A stretch of 10,124 bases of DNA, from the NCBI GenBank assembly GCA_900769035.1, contig CAAGFD010000225.1, forward strand, positions 1 through 10,124. The letters are read 5' to 3'. The translations under genes were made by a program, and so were the position numbers. The stretch's first letter is position 1. Every line of letters starts with the position of its first letter. This document shows positions 7,571 through 10,124 of the stretch, in pieces. Source of the DNA: Bacteroidales bacterium (lineage in GTDB: Bacteria; Bacteroidota; Bacteroidia; Bacteroidales; Paludibacteraceae). The notes beneath the pieces were generated by a model, which saw nothing but the letters and a program-made list of their open reading frames with translations, was not told where the DNA came from and searched no databases.

Positions 7571-9106
7571 TTATAAAATCACTTTATAAGAAACACCATT
7601 AACGCGAACGATAGCAACGCCGGTAGAGATACCGGAAATAGTGTTGATACCTTCGTTAGCAACAGTATTAACAATCATTTGACCTTGAACGTTGTATACT
7701 TCGATAGTGTTACCGGCTTCTGTTTCAACGAGGATATCATTACCATTTGTATAAACATTAGCATTTACGGTAGCATTTTCTACAGCTGTTTCTACAGGAG
7801 AATTATTAATAGAGATGATAGAAATTTGAGGTGCGTTTTTGAAAAGAGTAACCATACCAACAACATCTACATGACTATGAGCTATAAAAGTACCTGAAAT
7901 TTGTTTGAAAGCAGAGCGAGCAACGATAGTGTTTTGTTCTTCAACATCATCGGCAAGAGTAACATTAGTTTGTTTATCCTCTTCAAAAGTAACATCTGCA
8001 GTAGGAGAAACTCTATTTAGAGCAACAAATACGTTAACATCGTCAGCAGTGATAGAAGAGATAGTGCGAACTTCCGGAGTAACAGCAGTACCATGAGTAG
8101 GCTCGGCAAGAACATAATCTTTTGCAGGAACAAGTTCGTGGATACCATTATAAACGGCATAAACACCACATACGCGGCTTAAAACGTCACCATTAACGAG
8201 TTCGTGATAACCGAGGTCACCATAAATCAAGATATAGCCTGATTCATCTTTAACGAAAGTATTACCACCGTTTTGGAAGATTACAGTAACATCGCCGGTG
8301 ATGATAGAAGCAATATTTTGTTCTTTAGCAGCAAGGAAAGCAGCGATATTAGCAACTTCGATAGGGAAGTTATAAGTAACTGTAGAAACCTCACTGGAAA
8401 CACCATCTTTAACGGCAATAGCTTTGATAGTAGTAGTAGCAGAAACGAGGATAGAGTCGGTATAAAGGGTAGAAGTGTCAGTAGGCTCTGTACCATCTAA
8501 AGTATAATAGATAGAAGCATCTTCTGTAAGAGTAGAGATAGCCACTTTAGTAGGGTTGAACAAAGAACCTTCAGCAACAGAGAAATGAGGAGCCTCTACT
8601 GCGGCAGGAATTTCATAACCGAGTAAGATTTGATTTAAATAAATAGCTTTGCCATGGTTAACATAAGAAATTTTGATTTCACCTGTTGCAGGAAGTGCGG
8701 TGAATTCAATAGTGTCATTTACAGTAGCAGTTACATTAACGGTATCTGGAATCATAGTAACGCCATTAACAGATACTGTAACATCAAAGTTTGCACCGGA
8801 TGCACCGCTAGTAACAAGACGAATTACATTTACAGGGGCTGTAATGCCGTTTGTTGATAAAGAAAAACTAGATTGAACCTTTTTGGAACTACCTATTTGC
8901 CAACCTCTTAAAGAAGTACCGGTATCAAATCCGCTATAAATCAAGCTATCGGAAATAGTCCATTCAATACCACTTAAAGAATCGGTAGAACCAGCTGCAG
9001 AAAATTTTGGTTTAGCAGCAAATTTGTGTAGATAAACGGTATCCATAGCATTTACCATTGCCACGGAAGCCAACATTACTAAGAATGAAAGTAAAAATTT
9101 TTTCAT
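7571..9106 (-). CDS. T9SS-exported multidomain protein with chitobiase C-terminal-like and OB-fold-like regions
   Basis: The 511-residue protein starts with a signal peptide (1-20, MKKFLLSFLVMLASVAMVNA). Residues about 22-168 look like a beta-sandwich of unknown family. Residues about 172-247 match the chitobiase/beta-hexosaminidase C-terminal-like fold (CHB_HEX_C_1), with the hallmark IYYTLDGTEPTDTSTLY and TTIKAIAVKDGVSS. Residues about 250-430 hold a region resembling the OB-fold modules of Bacteroidota surface proteins (NIAAFLAAKEQN, TFVKDESGYILIYG, VDVVGMVTLFKNAPQISI). The last 70 or so residues resemble a T9SS type A sorting domain (NTIEVYNVQGQMIVN, ending VNGVSYKVIL). No catalytic motif was seen, so it may be an adhesive or binding surface protein; its function is unknown. 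It has its own promoter at 9208-9239 and is divergent from the C25-like gene. The protein is rich in Val, Thr, Ala and Ile, as is usual for such cargo. Confidence 0.85.
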   Translation of the reverse strand: MKKFLLSFLVMLASVAMVNAMDTVYLHKFAAKPKFSAAGSTDSLSGIEWTISDSLIYSGFDTGTSLRGWQIGSSKKVQSSFSLSTNGITAPVNVIRLVTSGASGANFDVTVSVNGVTMIPDTVNVTATVNDTIEFTALPATGEIKISYVNHGKAIYLNQILLGYEIPAAVEAPHFSVAEGSLFNPTKVAISTLTEDASIYYTLDGTEPTDTSTLYTDSILVSATTTIKAIAVKDGVSSEVSTVTYNFPIEVANIAAFLAAKEQNIASIITGDVTVIFQNGGNTFVKDESGYILIYGDLGYHELVNGDVLSRVCGVYAVYNGIHELVPAKDYVLAEPTHGTAVTPEVRTISSITADDVNVFVALNRVSPTADVTFEEDKQTNVTLADDVEEQNTIVARSAFKQISGTFIAHSHVDVVGMVTLFKNAPQISIISINNSPVETAVENATVNANVYTNGNDILVETEAGNTIEVYNVQGQMIVNTVANEGINTISGISTGVAIVRVNGVSYKVIL

Positions 9107-9207
9107 AACAAAAAAAATAATTTATTTAAATATTAATACTAAAAATTATATTCACACTATGTAAGAATCCTGAAAATGAGGACCCTTTGCTTAACGCTCA
9201 TACACCG

Positions 9208-9239
9208 CAAAGGTATAACAAAAATCACACACCACCAAA
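9208..9239 (-). promoter_or_regulatory. Promoter of the T9SS cargo protein gene
   Basis: On the minus strand TTTG (9239-9236), a 20-bp spacer and TACCTTTG (9215-9208) match the Bacteroidota consensus exactly. The inferred start of transcription is about 9202, leaving a leader of about 95 nt. Confidence 0.75.
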
Positions 9240-9272
9240 TATATAGAATAAAATATTTTCCACTACTCTCAA

Positions 9273-9284
9273 GGGGGGGGGGGG
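9273..9284. repeat. Homopolymer run of 12 G
   Basis: Twelve consecutive G stand in otherwise AT-rich intergenic DNA, 33 bp upstream of the -33 box of the T9SS cargo gene and 92 bp upstream of the -33 box of the C25-like gene. Runs of this length are prone to slipped-strand mispairing. The exact count may also be affected by sequencing error. Confidence 0.95.
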
Positions 9285-9342
9285 CAACTGTAAAATTAAT
9301 AAATGAATTATAAAACATCTATGTAGAGGAAAAATATAATAC

Positions 9343-9369
9343 ATTTTCAAGACATTTCAATATTTTCAA
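9343..9369. repeat. Three phased ATTTTCAA-type direct repeats upstream of the C25-like promoter
   Basis: ATTTTCAA (9343-9350), CATTTCAA (9353-9360) and ATTTTCAA (9362-9369) recur every 9-10 bp, about one helical turn, and end 7 bp before the -33 box. This is the place and spacing expected for an activator array or a bent upstream element. AT-rich composition makes chance repeats more likely. Confidence 0.45.
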
Positions 9370-9376
9370 AATATTT

Positions 9377-9407
9377 ATTGCAGATACAATTTATTTTTGT
9401 AACTTTG
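9377..9407 (+). promoter_or_regulatory. Promoter of the C25-like gene
   Basis: ATTG at 9377-9380 (one mismatch from TTTG), a 19-bp spacer and TAACTTTG at 9400-9407 form a good Bacteroidota promoter. Transcription should start near 9414, within the TGATGAT/ATCATCA inverted repeat, leaving a leader of about 88 nt. Confidence 0.7.
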
Positions 9408-9501
9408 AAGTGATGATCATACAATCATCAAAAAAAACGTTCACAATATTTTTGCAAATGGTATAATATAAATTTTCATATTAACTAACAACTTGAATAT
9501 C

Positions 9502-10124
9502 ATGAAATTAAACAAAAAAATTATCACCATTATTTTAATGACATTGATGTCATTAAGTTTGTTTGGACAAGAAGAATTATTCATAAAATGTCATGACTTT
9601 TACAATTTCGACATCAAAAGTCATGTTAATTTGGATAGTAATCTTACTATTAACATACATGATTCGAAATACAATATTGTATATTCATTAGATCACCAAT
9701 CTCTAAATTATTACAATATTATGTTAAACGAAGTCGATTTTTTTAAAATCAATCTTCCTTTCAGTAGATTCAATGGTGAAGAGAATTATATTGGTAATCC
9801 TAATTTACCTTTCATAAGTTTTTCTCTTCAAATTCCCAAAGAAATTAGTAACGACACTATTTATCCAACAAATATTTCTTGTACATTCGAAGAATTTTCA
9901 GTTAAAAAACAGTATTATCCGTATCAAGATGTACTAGGAGACAATGAAGCTCAATTCATATATAATGAAGATTATTATCTTTTACATCATAATTTAAATG
10001 ATTACATTTATGTTAGCGCTCCATTTAAAGCTGGTAACACGACTGGTATAAACGTAAAAATAAGTCCTATTCAATATGATCCTTTATCCGGCATAGTACG
10101 AATTATCAAATCAATCTCTTTTGA
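9502..10124 (+). CDS. Exported protein with gingipain-type (C25) propeptide, C-terminus cut by window edge
   Basis: The frame is open for 207 codons from ATG at 9502 to the right edge. A signal peptide covers about residues 1-23 (MKLNKKIITIILMTLMSLSL, then FGQ). The rest resembles the N-terminal propeptide of gingipain-type cysteine peptidases (family C25): GNPNLPFISFSLQIPKEI at 98-115 parallels the GEPDLPVLSQSLAIP segment of gingipain R, and YIYVSAPF...ISPIQYDPLSGIVRIIKSI at 169-205 parallels its FAPLQYNPVTKTLRIYTEI segment. In gingipains this part keeps the enzyme inactive during export and is removed outside the cell. The catalytic domain and any T9SS tail lie beyond the edge, so a C25 protease is inferred, not seen; another T9SS cargo with the same propeptide is possible. 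The coding sequence is strikingly AT-rich, like the M4 gene and unlike manA. Confidence 0.7.
   Translation, partial: MKLNKKIITIILMTLMSLSLFGQEELFIKCHDFYNFDIKSHVNLDSNLTINIHDSKYNIVYSLDHQSLNYYNIMLNEVDFFKINLPFSRFNGEENYIGNPNLPFISFSLQIPKEISNDTIYPTNISCTFEEFSVKKQYYPYQDVLGDNEAQFIYNEDYYLLHHNLNDYIYVSAPFKAGNTTGINVKISPIQYDPLSGIVRIIKSISF

Larger units (their letters stand above)
9107..9501. other. Divergent intergenic region between the T9SS cargo gene and the C25-like gene
   Basis: This 395-bp AT-rich stretch has no credible reading frame; all three plus frames across the G tract stop soon after it. It holds two outward-facing promoters (9208-9239 and 9377-9407), a G12 tract between them, three phased TTTCAA repeats, and a 7-bp inverted repeat TGATGAT/ATCATCA (9411-9417, 9424-9430) at the likely transcription start of the right-hand gene. 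Both leaders are close to 90-95 nt. Confidence 0.8.

Noticed and set aside
8281..8496. 71-codon leucine-rich minus-strand frame within the T9SS cargo gene
   Set aside because: It is an alternative frame of the chitobiase-like domain region; the Leu/Ser-rich content is a by-product of frame shift, not a membrane protein.
9240..9330. A phase-variable short gene across the G12 tract
   Set aside because: In all three plus frames stops occur within about 50 bp after the tract and no start with supporting context precedes it; a coding switch is therefore unlikely, leaving promoter-level effects.
1..10124. tRNA, rRNA, CRISPR array, toxin-antitoxin or phage defence genes
   Set aside because: No regularly spaced repeats, cloverleaf-like sequences or matching small gene pairs were seen on either strand.

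Overview
The window looks like a low-GC Bacteroidota chromosome segment, most likely order Bacteroidales. Four observations support this. The promoters follow the Bacteroidota pattern (TTTG, about 20 bp, TAnnTTTG) and there are no clear Shine-Dalgarno sites. One gene ends in a type IX secretion (T9SS) sorting domain. The exported proteases and the short ManA are of types common in this phylum. Finally, an intergenic palindrome resembles repeats I recall from Bacteroides-like genomes. The species cannot be named from the sequence.

Layout, left to right. (1) Positions 1-2097, minus strand: the N-terminal 699 residues of a secreted thermolysin-like (M4) zinc metalloprotease, running off the left edge. 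(2) 2098-2420: a 323-bp intergenic stretch with the M4 promoter, a possible insertion-sequence end with a hairpin, and a palindromic repeat next to it. (3) 6191-2421, minus strand: a two-gene operon of an exported M16 (pitrilysin-like) zinc protease followed 3 bp later by mannose-6-phosphate isomerase (manA). (4) 6192-6414: a divergent promoter region with an inverted repeat between the two promoters. (5) 6415-7488, plus strand: an AI-2E family membrane permease. (6) A strong bidirectional terminator at 7509-7543. (7) 9106-7571, minus strand: a secreted non-enzymatic-looking multidomain protein with a chitobiase/hexosaminidase C-terminal-like domain, OB-fold-like region and T9SS tail. (8) 9107-9501: a 395-bp divergent intergenic region with two Bacteroidota-type promoters, a run of 12 G and three phased TTTCAA repeats. 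(9) 9502-10124, plus strand: the N-terminal part of an exported protein with a gingipain-type (C25) propeptide, running off the right edge.

Taken together the window carries three exported peptidase or peptidase-like genes (M4, M16, C25-type) and a T9SS cargo protein beside two ordinary housekeeping-type genes (manA, AI-2E permease). A role in extracellular and periplasmic protein breakdown is the natural reading, but no regulatory link between the genes is proven. The least ordinary signals are the G12 tract between the T9SS cargo gene and the C25-like gene, a candidate phase-variation element, and the probable IS end abutting a palindromic repeat downstream of manA. I did not find a clear new multi-gene system.
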